A stretch of DNA of 64,000 bases from Thozetella sp. PMI_491 (lineage: Eukaryota; Ascomycota; Sordariomycetes; Chaetosphaeriales; Chaetosphaeriaceae), in assembly GCA_021432635.1 (NCBI GenBank), contig MU270065.1, forward strand, positions 310,001-374,000. Direction: 5' to 3'. Position 1 is the stretch's first letter; the number at the start of each line of letters is the position of its first letter. This document shows, piece after piece, positions 9,585 to 22,100 of this stretch. The notes under the pieces are model-generated. The model was given only the letters and a program-made list of their open reading frames with translations. It was not told the origin of the DNA and made no database searches. The position numbers were made by a program, and so were the translations under genes.

Positions 9585-12500
9585 GGCGTATTGAGTGGTT
9601 GCGCAATCTCTGGGTCGCGAGGTGATATGTAAGAAGCCGGTTCTCGAGGCAGGCAGCCCAGCTTTCGGCAAGCGGTCATGCATAAATCAAGTTAGGGTGG
9701 GGCGGCGACTGCCTGCTGCAATGCTTGCCATTGCCACCGCCGCGGGTTTCACTGGAAACAGTTTGCATCCCACCCGAGGTTTATCCTCTTGGTGGACACA
9801 GCCTTGCCGACGAATGCAGGGCGGCTGTCTTCCACATCCGGAACTTACAGTGGCTCTTTCCCGCATGCCGACCTCACAAACTCTATGCTCTATCGTAGAG
9901 ATGTTCGGCCGCATGGATTATAGATGAAGTATTTCACCACCTCCGGTGTTTCAGTCAAGGACGGCTTACGATGTCGGCTTTTTTCTTTTTCTCATTTAAC
10001 TCCCATCTATGGGCGTGTTCTAAAAAGGAAAACAAGACATGTCAGTGTGGTCGCTAACCCTCAGTCTCTCCCACTACTGCAGGACGAGTCCATCTGGATC
10101 TGCTTCGTAATTAACGGGCAGAAGCTGGCTTGGCTAGCTGGCGCCAGATCTCTCGCTATTATGAGCTTCACCTCGCTCACCTAGTCCCACTGCATATCCC
10201 TGTAGCACGATAGCCAGATTCCCTGCTGAAGATCTCCCGTGAAACCCCCTGCGTGGGCAGAATACTCCGTAATTAAGTACGGAGAGTTGAGCGAGGCCCA
10301 CTTTTAAAACTTCCATTGCCCTTGTTTCGAGACTGATGGCGACTGGGGGGAGGCCCGGATCAGTTCCGCGGTGCAGCGCAAATCGGCCGGTGTGCGTATA
10401 ACTTAGGTATTGCTTCTCGACGGTCTGGGCTTGCAGCCGGGCCGCGAATCCTGGGTCAAGTGGCTCTTGGTGGCGTATTCCAGAGCACTAAGCCCTGGCA
10501 CCCTTTCCAAACTTGGGGCGCGGCAAGATGTGTACAGAATGTATGGAATATACAAGTGAGATCGGGGTGTAACCCGGAGAGGGTCCCAGCACGGTCTAGT
10601 GAGCGAGCCCAAGAGCCTGTGTCAAGCTGCAGGGACACCGAGCTCACAGCGTCTTGGTCCATCGTCGATTCTTCTCGCGACGGCAAGCCACCGAGTGAGG
10701 CATTTTCACTAGCTGCAGGAATAAGCAAACAGCCCCTCGTGGCCAGCGGAGGGAGGTTTGACTGACCTTGATCTCGCTAGAGCAAGGTCTTCCAGACAGA
10801 ACGTGGCATCTAAGGCCTTTCCTCAGCCGAGGCTACTTAGCTTGGGCAGCGTAGTCCGTACTACACAGGCCTAGGGGCTGGGGAAGGGAGGGGGAACGGG
10901 GGAGGCTGTGATCTGTCACTTTGTGACCAACTCTATCTTCGTTTCCACAACACCCCTAGCTGGCTCCTCGACCTAGTTACAGTCGCACGACATCAATAGG
11001 CGCCGCAAGATTCGGCTGCCTGCTTTGCGCTAAGCATTTCGTCAGACTCGTCACACCCTCTCGTCTTAGTAAGTCGGCCGGGAAGCTGCATCTTGGGGAG
11101 TAGTGGCTGCTACGCCCGAACGGAAAAGAAAAAAGAGCATATCGTATAGTGGTGGTGGCGGTAAAAGGGTGGTGGGAGGAATAAGAAACCATTCGAAAAA
11201 GAAGAGGAAGAAGAGGGTGAAATGTCTTGGTCTTGCGTGCACAGTTCGAGAGATAGAACTCCCCAAAATAGCCGTTGAGATTCCTCAGGGCGCAGCAGCG
11301 TTAGAAAGCGTGGCCGCTAAAATGTGGGTACGAGATGGCTGGACCGACCCTCGTGCGGTCGCCTTCCTACCAACAGCAGCCCTTCCTTTTTCCTTCTAGT
11401 CTCTCGGAAGATTGGAGCGACACATGGAGCACACGAATATCGCTTCCTAGCTTGCTTAGCCAACACGGCACGCGTGTGGACGCCACCAGGTCCAGCCCTC
11501 GCCGCTGGGCGACTAATGCACCCGGTAGCCAGGCCACGACCATGGAATAACAAGGTCCTATGCTCCCCAACCATCTTACCCCGACCATGGGACCGCTAGT
11601 TTCTCATCGGGCATTTCGAGCCACTGCACCACACCCCCATCGAGATCCAAGCCCTCGCAACTCGCAAGTCCGCTCGCCCAACTGGCCACAGAATCCACGT
11701 CGCCGGTGGCACCTTGCCGTTTTTCTTGAACACCACCTCCCGTCGTACCAGACGCGGCTCGGCGACTTCCATTGCCCGACGATAGCGGCTGTGGTGGCTA
11801 CCCAGTACCAGGCCATCCACCTCAGCGGCGACCTCTTGACGAAGGCATATTCGGGCATTCCCCTATACCTACATCAGGCACACGCGGACCGTCCTACATA
11901 CCCATCGTCAGAGACGCGGGTTGGGAGATTGAGCAGATTCAATCAGCCCTTTGATACGTTCACGTTGTTGTCTTTGCCGCTACCGCTGCTATCAGGCACG
12001 CCGCGCCTCCAGGGTACCCATCGGAGGGTAGAGAGAACACACTGGCAGCTGGGGTGTCGGTCTAGAGCTCCGCGGGCGTCCCTTGCGGTGGGCACTCCTG
12101 TTCTCGCCAAGAACGCTGCCGACTTACATCGAACTGTCGGATCCGTCCCACCTCTAGGTTGTTTCCAGGCCTGGAGCGTCGTGGAACCATAGCCTCATGT
12201 CCCCTGTCAGTCGAAACAGACCCTCATGAGGCTCTCGTTCCGCCTCAAGTCACACCAGACGGCTCGCAAGGGGCCTATGTTCGAGAGGTGACAGCCTTCA
12301 GTGCCTGGCTACCACCAGAAGTCCCCCGCTAGTATTACCAACAACTTAAGCTAGAGGGAATCATTTTCATTTCCTTGAGCATTGCTGCCACACGTCTGCT
12401 CCACAGCAGTCCTAAAACACTCTGTTTCTTACACTGGGTGATCAAGATTATTATAAATCGCAACTCTCAGGCAGACATCAACGGCAACAACCGACCGCCC

Positions 12501-12679
12501 GTCCCACTATTGTTCGACAGGACATATCGTTGCGAGCACGACGCCGCAGTAAAACCGGGTGGAAGCGAGAGAGCTCGTCGAACTCGACAAACATCCACCA
12601 GGCCGTATTTCACAGTGTGCTGGAAGACTATATTACTGTGAACCACATTGAGGAACACAATAGAGAGGAGGTTTCTACC
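9585..12679. other. Gene-poor spacer of about 3.1 kb
   Basis: Only short frames without protein-like composition. No tandem repeat, tRNA or transposon remnant was recognised. It contains the promoters of the two flanking divergent genes (start codons at 9584 and 12680). A purine-rich stretch lies near 11105-11220. Confidence 0.5.
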
Positions 12680-13201
12680 ATGCCGCCAAACTCTGATCCG
12701 TCCCGCGAATTTGTATCTACGGCGCCCGACAACCATGGTGGTACTCAGGAGAAAGTCAAAAGGGAGGGACGCGCAAAGCAGGATGCCAAGTCACGCCCGA
12801 CAGAGGATGCCAAATCACGGCCAAAGGAGAGCAAAGGACGTCTCCTTGGCAAGATGCACAAGATGGCTGGCTGGTTGAGCACGAGTGAGCCGTCGTCGCA
12901 GGCTTTGAAGCAGCATAGAAAGACCACCTTCGAGAGAGCTGGCGTCGACCCGGAGGACCCCAGGGCGAGCTCCAAGCTCCATGCCCCTCTCGGTAAGATA
13001 CCGGAGGATGCCATCAGACCGTCTGGACGAGGCCCCGAGCCCGAGGAGGTCATGCGGAAGAAGATGGACCAAGCGAAGATAGCCAGGAGCTCGGCCTCGG
13101 CTGCACCAGGCCCGCGCTCGTCGCACTCGTCCTCCTCTGGTTTCTCTGCGGGCTCGGCGATGAAAGGCCAGCAGTACAAGGACTACTTCCCTTTCCCGTA
13201 A
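12680..13201 (+). CDS. Small basic disordered protein, function unknown
   Basis: 173 residues when started at the ATG at 12680 (CTACCATGCCG, a good context); the frame is open upstream to 12530. It is Lys/Arg/Ser/Pro-rich. DAKSRP occurs twice close together (around residues 33-46), followed by a more ordered block, GRLLGKMHKMAGWLSTSEPS, and LKQHRKTTFERAGVDPEDP. The Ser-rich tail ends in QQYKDYFPFP, which looks like a short linear motif. No membrane segment or enzyme motif is present. It has the look of the small, fast-evolving proteins often annotated as hypothetical in filamentous ascomycetes. Whether it is translated cannot be decided from sequence alone. Confidence 0.6.
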   Translation: MPPNSDPSREFVSTAPDNHGGTQEKVKREGRAKQDAKSRPTEDAKSRPKESKGRLLGKMHKMAGWLSTSEPSSQALKQHRKTTFERAGVDPEDPRASSKLHAPLGKIPEDAIRPSGRGPEPEEVMRKKMDQAKIARSSASAAPGPRSSHSSSSGFSAGSAMKGQQYKDYFPFP

Positions 13202-14421
13202 TTCACCCCCTTCTGTCGAGACCATATCTATCACCCAGTCGATCCATTACACTACTGCCTTAACTCGATACCCTATATCCTATTATTCAACACTCGTAGC
13301 GGCACTCGCTTTCCTCGACATGCAGAGCATGATGTTTGTCCCCAGGGGGGGGGGAATTGAAGGTCCAAGGCACGGGTTTGGGTCCCGTATCGCTATGTGT
13401 ACCTCGAGAAGGGTTGGAGCAGCAACGGAATCCCTTATCGCAAGTCCTTAGGTGCTCGGCGGGAACATACATAATGCAATTATTTCTCGTTCCGAACTTG
13501 TCTACATGCCGGGGGATGTACCGTATTCAGACACAATTTGGCCCCCTTCAGATGAATGAGAGCAGGGCCAAATCAGGCCGCAGCGGTTTTGTGCGATCTC
13601 TTTGCGCGATCTCGGGCAGGCCATCGCGGCTCTTATCACGATCGTCCCTGCTTATCACTGGCCTGTCTTCAGAGCTGTATGAACTTTGATTGCTCTCCCC
13701 CTCCTTGGGTGCAGTCCGGCTTTGGCGGCTGCATAAGCGCCAACAGAGGCGTGCATATCCAAAGCACTCACAGCAAGATTGGCGAGCATGTGCACGAGTT
13801 AAGGCCATGGCAAAATCAAGGCGCCCAACAGGCAAGCTCCCTGGCAGTTGAGGGAAGGTCTGTCCTATAGTGAAGTACAGTAGTATGATGTTTGTTTTTC
13901 GGCGGGCTCTCCCTGCCGTCCGTGCCCACATTCAATCGCACCATCCCCGCGCTACTCCTTTTTAGCGGGTGATCTGCCGTATGCTACTGCTGTGGCCGGC
14001 CAATCGGCTCGGCGGACTAGTTCACTGCGCGATCTGAAGGCGTGCGTCATGACGTCTTGAACGTCTTAAGTCGGCAGCAGAGAGTGAAGTCTCGCAGGCG
14101 TCAGGCGACCAGCTGATCCTCTTGAGTGACACTTATATCTTTTTAAGATGTGGCATAGTTCGGAGCAAATTCTCCAGGTGATAAAGTTGCCCGGCCGGGC
14201 CGCCCCCTCCTTAAAGATTATTCTGCATCTCTGAAGTTAACCTATCTGCTATCTTGCCTCTGAAAGACGAGCTCCTGGCCATCGAGCTCTGACTGATATC
14301 TTCTACCCCCTCTACCCCCCTTACCCCCCAAACGACCTGGAGCCTGGCTTGGGGTCGCCGTACTGTTGAACATTCTATTTCATTTGTGTGCTTTCCTTTG
14401 TTGGCGTGCGCCCCGTGACGG
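13202..14421. other. Intergenic region, no gene seen
   Basis: No protein-like frame. A G10 run lies at 13345-13354. The last 150 bp before the DUF2417 gene contain pyrimidine-rich stretches (CTACCCCC repeats near 14305-14330), typical of fungal promoters. Confidence 0.5.
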
Positions 14422-16072
14422 ATGTCGGCCTCGTCGAGAATGAAGCGGTTCCGGCCGTCCCGCAAGGACACCGGCGACGGCGCCGAGGGTGGCGAGGAAA
14501 GCCGCCCCCTGATCAACGAGCACACACGGCTGCTCCCCAACCGCCTCGATAGCGACGTGGTGTACCTTAGCCCCGACGATCCTGCCGTTTCACCGTATAA
14601 CCTTTGGAGCGTCCGAATTGTGCGCTACGTTACCGTCCTCCTCACGGCACTGACGTTGGTCTGGTGGACTCTCATGCTGGTGTCCGCCTTCGTCACACCG
14701 CCCGGCCTGCACGCCAGAGGGAGCGCCTGGTTCGCGTTCAGCTACGCGTCTCTGGCACTGTCGACTTTGGTTGTGACCCTGCTGTTCTTCGCCGCCCCGA
14801 GCAAGGCCGCGAGGGTCCTGAGCGTCCTGATGGCGGCGCTGATGGGCATCGACGTAATCGTCCTGCTTGCTGTCGACAAGACACGCCATGAGGAGGTCTG
14901 GGTCGGCGTGGCCAGCGTTGTCTGGGCGCTTCTTATGGCGGTCTGGGCCCTGTTCGCCGACCGAACGGTGCAGTGGGGCAAGCACGAGGAGGAGGAGCGG
15001 CTGACCGGTCGGATCGAGACGCGACGGACGGTGGCTGAATGGGCGCAGGTGGTAATGTCGACCATCGCATTGGGCGTCATGACAGTTTGCTTGACCCTTA
15101 TGACATGCTCCCTTATCCTAAGGGCGCTGGATGCAAAACTAGCGCCGCCGGGCGACATGTACTGGGTCGACGAGGACCAATACCAGATCCATCTGTATTG
15201 CCACGGCAATAAGACAGATGCGAAAGGAAACGAGATGCCAACTGTGCTGCTCGAGGGCGGCGAGGACCCCGTCGAGGACGGGCTGTGGCAGTTTGCTGAA
15301 AATGCCGTCAAGAATGGTTCGATCAGCAGGTTCTGCTTTGCTGATCGGCCCGGTATAGCATGGGTGAGTTGATTTCTCCCTTGCGTGTTGGAGTTACATA
15401 CTCACCGTGTCGCAGAGCGACGCCGCGCCCTCGCCCTTGTCGGTAGGCATTGCAACAGACGCTCTCAGCGAGGCGCTCGCGCGGGCTGGCGAGGCTGGGC
15501 CTTGGGTCCTCGCCTCCGCTGGGATCGGCTCCCTCTACTCCCGGGTCTTCTCCTCTCGCCACGGCCAAGACGTCCAGGCTATCCTGATGATAGATCCTCT
15601 ACACGAGGACTTGCTCGATCGGGTGGCTGCGTCGGACCGCGGCTTCGTCCTATGGCTCTACGGCGTCCTATCACCGCTCGGTCTGAGCCGGCTCTCAGGG
15701 GCACTCTTCAAGGGCCGCACCACGGCGGACCGAATCTGGGGGATCGACGCCGGACACAAGGGCAAGACAATATTTGCAAAGCTACAGGAGAGTCTTGTGG
15801 CCGGCTCGCTCACGAAGCGCGATGTCGTGAGCAGCCGGGCGATTCAGCACCGCGATACGCCGGTCGTCATCATTAGTTCCGGCGAGAGCATCCGGAGGGA
15901 TCGGGCCTGGGAGGACAAACAAAGGGACCTCACGCACATAACAGCCAAGCTAGAGGACTGGGACGTGGTCCAAGAAGCGCCGCACCAAGTGTGGCGGACG
16001 CTGGAGGGTCGGGAGATAGTCGAAAGGAGGCTGGCGAAGTTGGTTGGTTTTAACCAGGGAAGGATGGAGTAA
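14422..16072 (+). CDS. DUF2417 integral membrane protein with alpha/beta-hydrolase-like C-terminus
   Basis: Two exons, 14422-15363 and 15416-16072, giving 532 residues; the 52-bp intron keeps phase. The N-terminus is basic and cytosol-like. Five hydrophobic segments follow between about residues 70 and 245 (for example TVLLTALTLVWWTLMLVSAF and STIALGVMTVCLTLMTCSLI). The C-terminal half looks like an alpha/beta-hydrolase: CFADRPGIAW, then ASAGIGSLYSRVFSSRHG, then ILMIDPLHEDLL, and VVIISSGES near the end. At the nucleophile elbow I read S-A-G-I-G, so glycine stands where the serine would be. I infer the fold may be non-hydrolytic or use another residue. Fungal members are often annotated as mitochondrial integral membrane proteins, without a defined role. 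An N-terminal targeting signal is not obvious here. Confidence 0.85.
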
Positions 16073-18311
16073 TTAGGCGATTGGCAGCATCTGCATTTAC
16101 GGGAGGCAGTTTTAGCGGTTTGAGTTTCCAACATGTCGCGATCACGCATTCAAGCTAGGAGCATAGCATGCCTATAAGGCAAAAGTTGATTCGTGCGCTT
16201 GTCGAGAGCCTGGATACATGCCGTCGGTCGCTGCCGCCCTTATCGGAGGCAAACCCAATCGCATGGTGCACCGAACCCTGATTACAGGCCAAGAGGGGCA
16301 GCATTCAGGGATCTTTGCCTCTCGACTCCCACATCTACTATGCATCCACTTTCTGGCCTGGCTTGAGCCAACGGAGGCGGTCAGCATGCTTACAGTCTCT
16401 TCCTCCTGGTAAGTTTCCCTGTCCTCGTGGATGCGTGTGGCCAATAGGCAGGCTGGAGCTGCAGTCGAATGCATGTACCGTACTTTATCGTACTGAGTAG
16501 CCGTGTCCTCACTCGCGCGGACCTGCACCGTTAGGGGTGGCGTGCCCCCTGCCCTGATGGCGGCGGGGTGGGAGATGACGGCGTGGCTTGCGAGGGAAAG
16601 AGACCCAATACATGAGAGATGAGATTTCGCCAGGCTGCAACTTCTTGTTGCCTTGGGTCGGCCGCTTTGGTGCAGCCACCATTCGAACCTCAAGGTCGAC
16701 CATGGCGTGAACTACGAGCCCCCACGCGGCCGCTGTACCGACCTGGAGGTACCGCAAGATAGCTACTTCAATTCCAAAAGGTCCATTTCGGGGCCCGTGA
16801 AGCAGGGCATTTAGCCTCCCCAGGTAGGAACGCAGGTACGAAAGTACGGCCGTTTCCTTTGGGTACGAGCACCGTAACCTTAACTTACTGATGGGCTGGC
16901 CGCAAATTGGAGCAGGACGGTGCTTCCTCTTTGGATCACCTTTGGTCAAGTGACTTTTACCCCGTTTCGTTGGCGCCAAAGGGGCATGTAGTCTAAATTG
17001 TAATGGAGACTCGCGGCGCCTAGTACGGTTTGGCACACAACCTGAGTTGAGAGAGGCGAGGAGGGGTGAGGGGGCGAGCGGCGAGCGTAGCGGCGGCCGG
17101 GGCGGGTAGCATATCGGCATCATTTGAATGGGATTATCACCTCAAAGCCCATTGTTGGGCGCAAGGGAAAGGCGAAAAGAAAGGAGCGCGGGTGTGGTGG
17201 GGAGGTGGGTGTGTGGCTCCGTCAAGTTTGAGATCCTGCCCGAGGGAGGAGGGCAGCACGCTAAAGGTGTCGAGGGACTCGCTGTCGAGGACGGGATAAA
17301 TCAAAGGCATTGACCAGCGCTCTCGGCAAGCCGACCGGGTTTGAATCCGCGAGGTCCAGCAGCGAGCCCGTGCTTTTCTCAGCCGCTCCTCCCATTTTCC
17401 CACTTTTCCACTCGCTGCCTCTCCGCAGTGGTAACCTGATGCCTGTGGGACTACTCCGCGCTAGAGACATGGCGGCCCCAGGAGCTGACTTCAGGTGGGA
17501 GACTCGCTTGTTTCTATATCTGGAGTCCCGAGGACAGAGAGGGGGGGGAGAAGGAAGGTGGCCCAACAAATTCTGGAGGAAGGGTTGGCTGGACCCAGGG
17601 GCAGGGCAGGGCGGGCTTACGGAGTAGATGCGCAGATGCAGGCCCGGTAGGAGAGGAACGAGGGAAGGATGGGAGACATTGGCACTCCAGCAAATGTCTG
17701 GGACCAATATCCAGCAGCCACGAAAGCGGACAAAAATAAGGGTCTGGCCAGAGGCAAGCGGAACCTGTTTGGACAAGAACGGTGCCCGTCAAGCCCCGGG
17801 TGTCTGGTAATTATGAAGGGCTTTTTTCTTTCTTTTAAAGAACCAGTGGATTGGGTTGTGCTCTGGTGAGCAGCCATGGCTTTCACGATCTCTGTAAGGG
17901 CAACCCAGATTTTATATGCCAGCGAGATGGTTTGTTCCTGGAGAATGTCCAAGATATGCGCCTTCCTCAAAGGGGGCATATTTTTTGTCGGCTCTCTCCT
18001 TGGCCCCCGCTCCACCGTGCCATTGACGAGCGGCAGGCGGGTAGAGAGGGGAGGGATGCATGCCGCCCGCGAGGCCCCGTAATCTCTCTGATGCTGCTGC
18101 CAGGTCCCCAGGACAAGCAAGTTTGCGTGCACCGCATCATCGCTGCCCAAAGGGGACCTCGTCCTCCCCATGCATTCATATTTCCTAGATCGTTGGACCC
18201 TCTCAGTCCTGCCGTGCACTAAATGCAGTCCCGTTGCAGCCCCCCTTTCCCCCCTTTCTGCGTCCTGCCATTGACGCTTGGGTAAAAAAAAGAGCCAGTC
18301 CGGCTCGAGCT
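16073..18311. other. Gene-poor spacer
   Basis: No protein-like frame, tRNA or transposon was recognised. Long open frames here have shadow-like composition. A G8 run lies near 17541-17548. Confidence 0.5.
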
Positions 18312-18376
18312 CTCCATACCCACCAAATCCGCGCGCCCCCCCCCCCCCCCCCCTCCATACCCACCAAATCCGCGCG
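18312..18376. repeat. Two copies of a 24-bp repeat around a C18 run, at the gap edge
   Basis: The unit ctccatacccaccaaatc plus cgcgcg occurs at 18312-18335 and, identically, at 18353-18376. A run of 18 C (18336-18353) lies between, and the second copy runs straight into the gap. This suggests a minisatellite whose remaining copies are lost in the gap. Confidence 0.8.
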
Positions 18377-18526
18377 NNNNNNNNNNNNNNNNNNNNNNNN
18401 NNNNNNNNNNNNNNNNNNNNNNNNNNNNNNNNNNNNNNNNNNNNNNNNNNNNNNNNNNNNNNNNNNNNNNNNNNNNNNNNNNNNNNNNNNNNNNNNNNNN
18501 NNNNNNNNNNNNNNNNNNNNNNNNNN
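18377..18526. other. Assembly gap (150 N)
   Basis: A block of 150 N directly after a tandem-repeat unit. Its size may be an estimate. No gene model crosses it. Confidence 0.99.
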
Positions 18527-19131
18527 CCCATAGGGCCTCGAAATTGCGGCCGTGGCGGACTTGTCGATTGCTGTGCTGTCTGATCCCGACCACAATCTTC
18601 TCCAGAACCATCTCATCTCATCGCCCGATCCCGCCCGCCCACCGACTCACCGACAACCCCAGCCAGCTGTTCCGTGCGCTGTCGACCTTCGGCCATCTTC
18701 GCCGACCGTTGGCAGCTTTTTCTCCCTGCAAACCAATCGTCCCCACCGGCTTTCCCTCGGAACGTCCATACCAAGCAACCCGATACCCCCTCCTCAGCCT
18801 CCAGCGCCCTGATCGCTCGAGCCCGACGACGCTCGTTCACGTCGCGATCACGCGAACCGCACCCGCCGGCCATCGTCTCGTCTCACGCGTCCACGGCAAT
18901 TCCCTAGACCGACCGAGACTTTCTTTTGCGATTCTCATCCTCACGACCTTCCCATCTGAACTGCTTGGATGTCGTGCCGACCGCTCCTATTTTCCGCGTC
19001 TCCATTCCAACATCCCTAATATCCGCGTACACACCACCAATTGCCCAGACCCCAAAACAGAGGTGTGCATGGTGCGCCTCCCAGCCTTGTAAGGCTCATA
19101 GGGATCTCAGAGTTATAAGTCGCCGACCAGG
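18527..19131. other. 5' region of lrg1
   Basis: Pyrimidine-rich, low in purine runs and without a protein-like frame; this is the usual composition of a long fungal 5' UTR/promoter. The start codon follows at 19132. Confidence 0.55.
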
Positions 19132-22100
19132 ATGGGCCCCGAGTACGGCGACGGCCACGGTGCCGACCGTGTCCATGGGCACTCCCCCCCAACGACCGAC
19201 CGGGACCTCGTGGCAGTCTACCAGGTAGACCGAGACTATCCTGGCAAGGCATCCATCTCCAGCGCGAATGGAGGCTACGGCAATCAGCTCGGCCGTGCCC
19301 CCGGTTCCCCCGCCCTCAGCGCCGGTGGCGGCCCGCGCGACCCTGACTTGGAGTCCCGGCGCAGCGAGGAGAGAAATCGCTCGCGCCCCAGAACCAACCG
19401 TTCAGCCAGCGGCCCAGCGAGGTTGTGCAAGAAGTGTGGCGAGCCCCTGACGGGCCAGTTCGTGCGTGCCTTGGATGGCACATTCCACCTGGACTGCTTC
19501 AAATGCCGGGTAAGCAACGACCGCCTCTGTCCCACCCCTCTTGGTTCCCGACCCGATGCTGGTGTTAACTGTGCTCTTCGTAGGACTGCGGGCAGATTGT
19601 TGCATCTAAATTCTTCCCAGCTGAAGACGAGAATGGGGACGGTCTGTATCCCCTCTGCGAGACAGACTACTTCCGCCGGCTTGGCTTGCTTTGCTACAAG
19701 TGCGGCGGCGCTCTTCGGGGCTCTTATATCACAGCACTAGACCGCAAGTACCATGTGGACCACTTCACGTGTTCACTTTGCCCTACTGTATTCGGGGCCT
19801 CGGACAGTTACTACGAACACGACGGGCATGTGTATTGCCATTACCATTACTCTACCCAGTTCGCGCAGCGTTGTAGCGGGTGCCAGACTGCCATTCTGAA
19901 GCAGTTCGTCGAGATCTTCCGGAATGGCCAGGACCAACACTGGCACCCCGAGTGCTACATGATCCACAAGTTCTGGAACGTCCGGCTCAATACCCCACAG
20001 GAAGCTCTCGAGACGGTGCCCGATACCCCGGAGGGCCGCGAGCTTGTGCGGGAGAAGGAAGAGCGCATGGAAGAGAAAGTCTACCGCATCTGGAGCGTCC
20101 TCTCGACCTTTGAGGAGTCTTCAGCAGCGTGCATCTCCGACATGCTTCTGCACGTGAGCAATGGAGCCTATTTGGACGGTGTCATGGTCGCCAAGAAGTT
20201 TATCTGGCACGTTGACCTTTTATTCCAGTCTGCCGACAAACTAGAGGCCGTCATGACAAGGCTGGAGATGCCCAAAGGTAGGGTCAGGTCTCACAGTGGA
20301 ACCAAAGGATGCGGCTAACTTTACTGAGCAGGCTTGTCTTACAGCCGCGAGGCCAAGCTTCTGTGTAAGAAGATAGTCGCCTTCTTCTCGCTGCTGTCTA
20401 AGACGCAAGACAAGGGCGTCCGCAAGATCGGTGTAACCCAAGACCTCCTGACGCTTGTGACGGGCCTGGCCCATTACCTAAAGCTTCTCATCCGCATCTG
20501 TCTCCAAGGTGCCCTCCGCATAGAGAAGGACTGCAATACGTCGGAAGGCCTGTATCAGTTCCTCGACGACTTGAATGACCTCGAGGCTCTGAAGGCCGAG
20601 GACAACTCCACGACGACGCTCCAGCTCACGACAGGCATGTCGCGCCTCTCTGCGAACGACTCGGACCAGTGCATGTTCTGCCGGAAGCCGATCGAAGACG
20701 AATGCGTCAAAAACGGCGACAAGCGATGGCACGTAGGGTGCGCTAACTGCTCTCGCTGCGGCAAGGAACTTGGGCGGAACATTAAGGATGCGAGGTTGAA
20801 TCTATATGATTCCAAGTTGTTCTGCAACAACTGCGAGTCCTTTGGGTCTGAAAACGCCCCCCCCTTTGAGCACACCACCAAGCTGCAGCAGTATATCTTC
20901 TTGCTCCAGGTGGCACTCGCCCGACTCCTCGAGATCCTTCGCAGCAGCGGTACCCTTCCGCCCAGCTCCGACGATGGCTCGAATGGTTACGCTGGCGAGC
21001 GCCCCGCCGGCGACAACCGATCTAAGTCATATGCCGGCGAGCAACAGAGGCACCAGCGGGAATCATCATACGAGAGCACCCTCAACGACGTAAGGCGGCT
21101 GCGGAGCACCCGCTTGGACAAGCACTTGTCGTCGAGCTTTAGGAAAGCGCGGACATCGCGAATCATGGACGGTCCCGAGGGTAGCAGCGTGCGACCGGGG
21201 TCAGCTGGAGACGCGAGCGGGACGGCTAGGAAGGATATGCACATTATCGAAGAGCGCGGTCCATATGATGACGGGAGGACAGACTCCATTCTGCATAACC
21301 AGGACGCGCTTACGCTGGACGACATCCCACGGATCGTGGCGGCGGAGCAGGCACGTGAACAGCGGTCCTACCAGCCTAGCAGGCAGGAATATATGCGTGC
21401 TCCAGCTACGGAGCCCACCCTCGGCCCCGGTGGGGTTCCTATCGCACACCAGCGCAGCTACTCGGACAGCAGAGGTGACCTCACACTCGGTGGTGAGCCT
21501 TCGCCCCAGCACGGCGCTCGCAAGTACTTCTCCGAGCTCTCGGGGCTCGAGTATTTCATCGTCCGCCATCTTGCTGTCCTCTCGATGCACCCAATGGTGG
21601 AGAACGACTTCACGCTCGAGGAGCTACTGGGCTTCATCGAGAGCCGGAAGCAGCCAAACTTCTGGAAAAATATCGGCAAGGCGTTCAAGAACGACGGCAA
21701 GAAGAACGTCAAGAAGAAGGGAGTCTTTGGCGTGCCTCTGGAGATGATCATCGAACGCGATGGTGCTGAGTCGACGGATGGAGTTGGTCCGGGGACTCTC
21801 AAGATCCCTGCCATCGTGGATGACATCGTGTCGACGATGCGGCAAATGGACCTTTCCGTTGAGGGTGTATTCCGAAAGAACGGAAACATCAAGAAGCTCA
21901 GTGACCTCTGCGAAAAGATCGACCGTGATGAGGACGTTGACCTCGGCAGCAACAACGTCGTCCAAGTGGCCGCCCTCCTGAAGCGCTACCTACGGGAGCT
22001 TCCCGACCCGTTGATGACACACAAGCTCTACCGTCTGTGGCTTGCAGCTGCCAAGATTCCGGACGAGCAGAAGAAGCGCCACTGCCTGCACTTGACGTGC

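Noticed and set aside
17315-17370. GGGTTTGAATCC, resembling a tRNA T-loop
   Set aside because: The flanking 5-bp stem does not pair, and no acceptor, D-arm or anticodon arm can be built around it.
17617-18531. Open frames running through the N gap at 18.4 kb
   Set aside because: They are open only because N codons do not score as stops.
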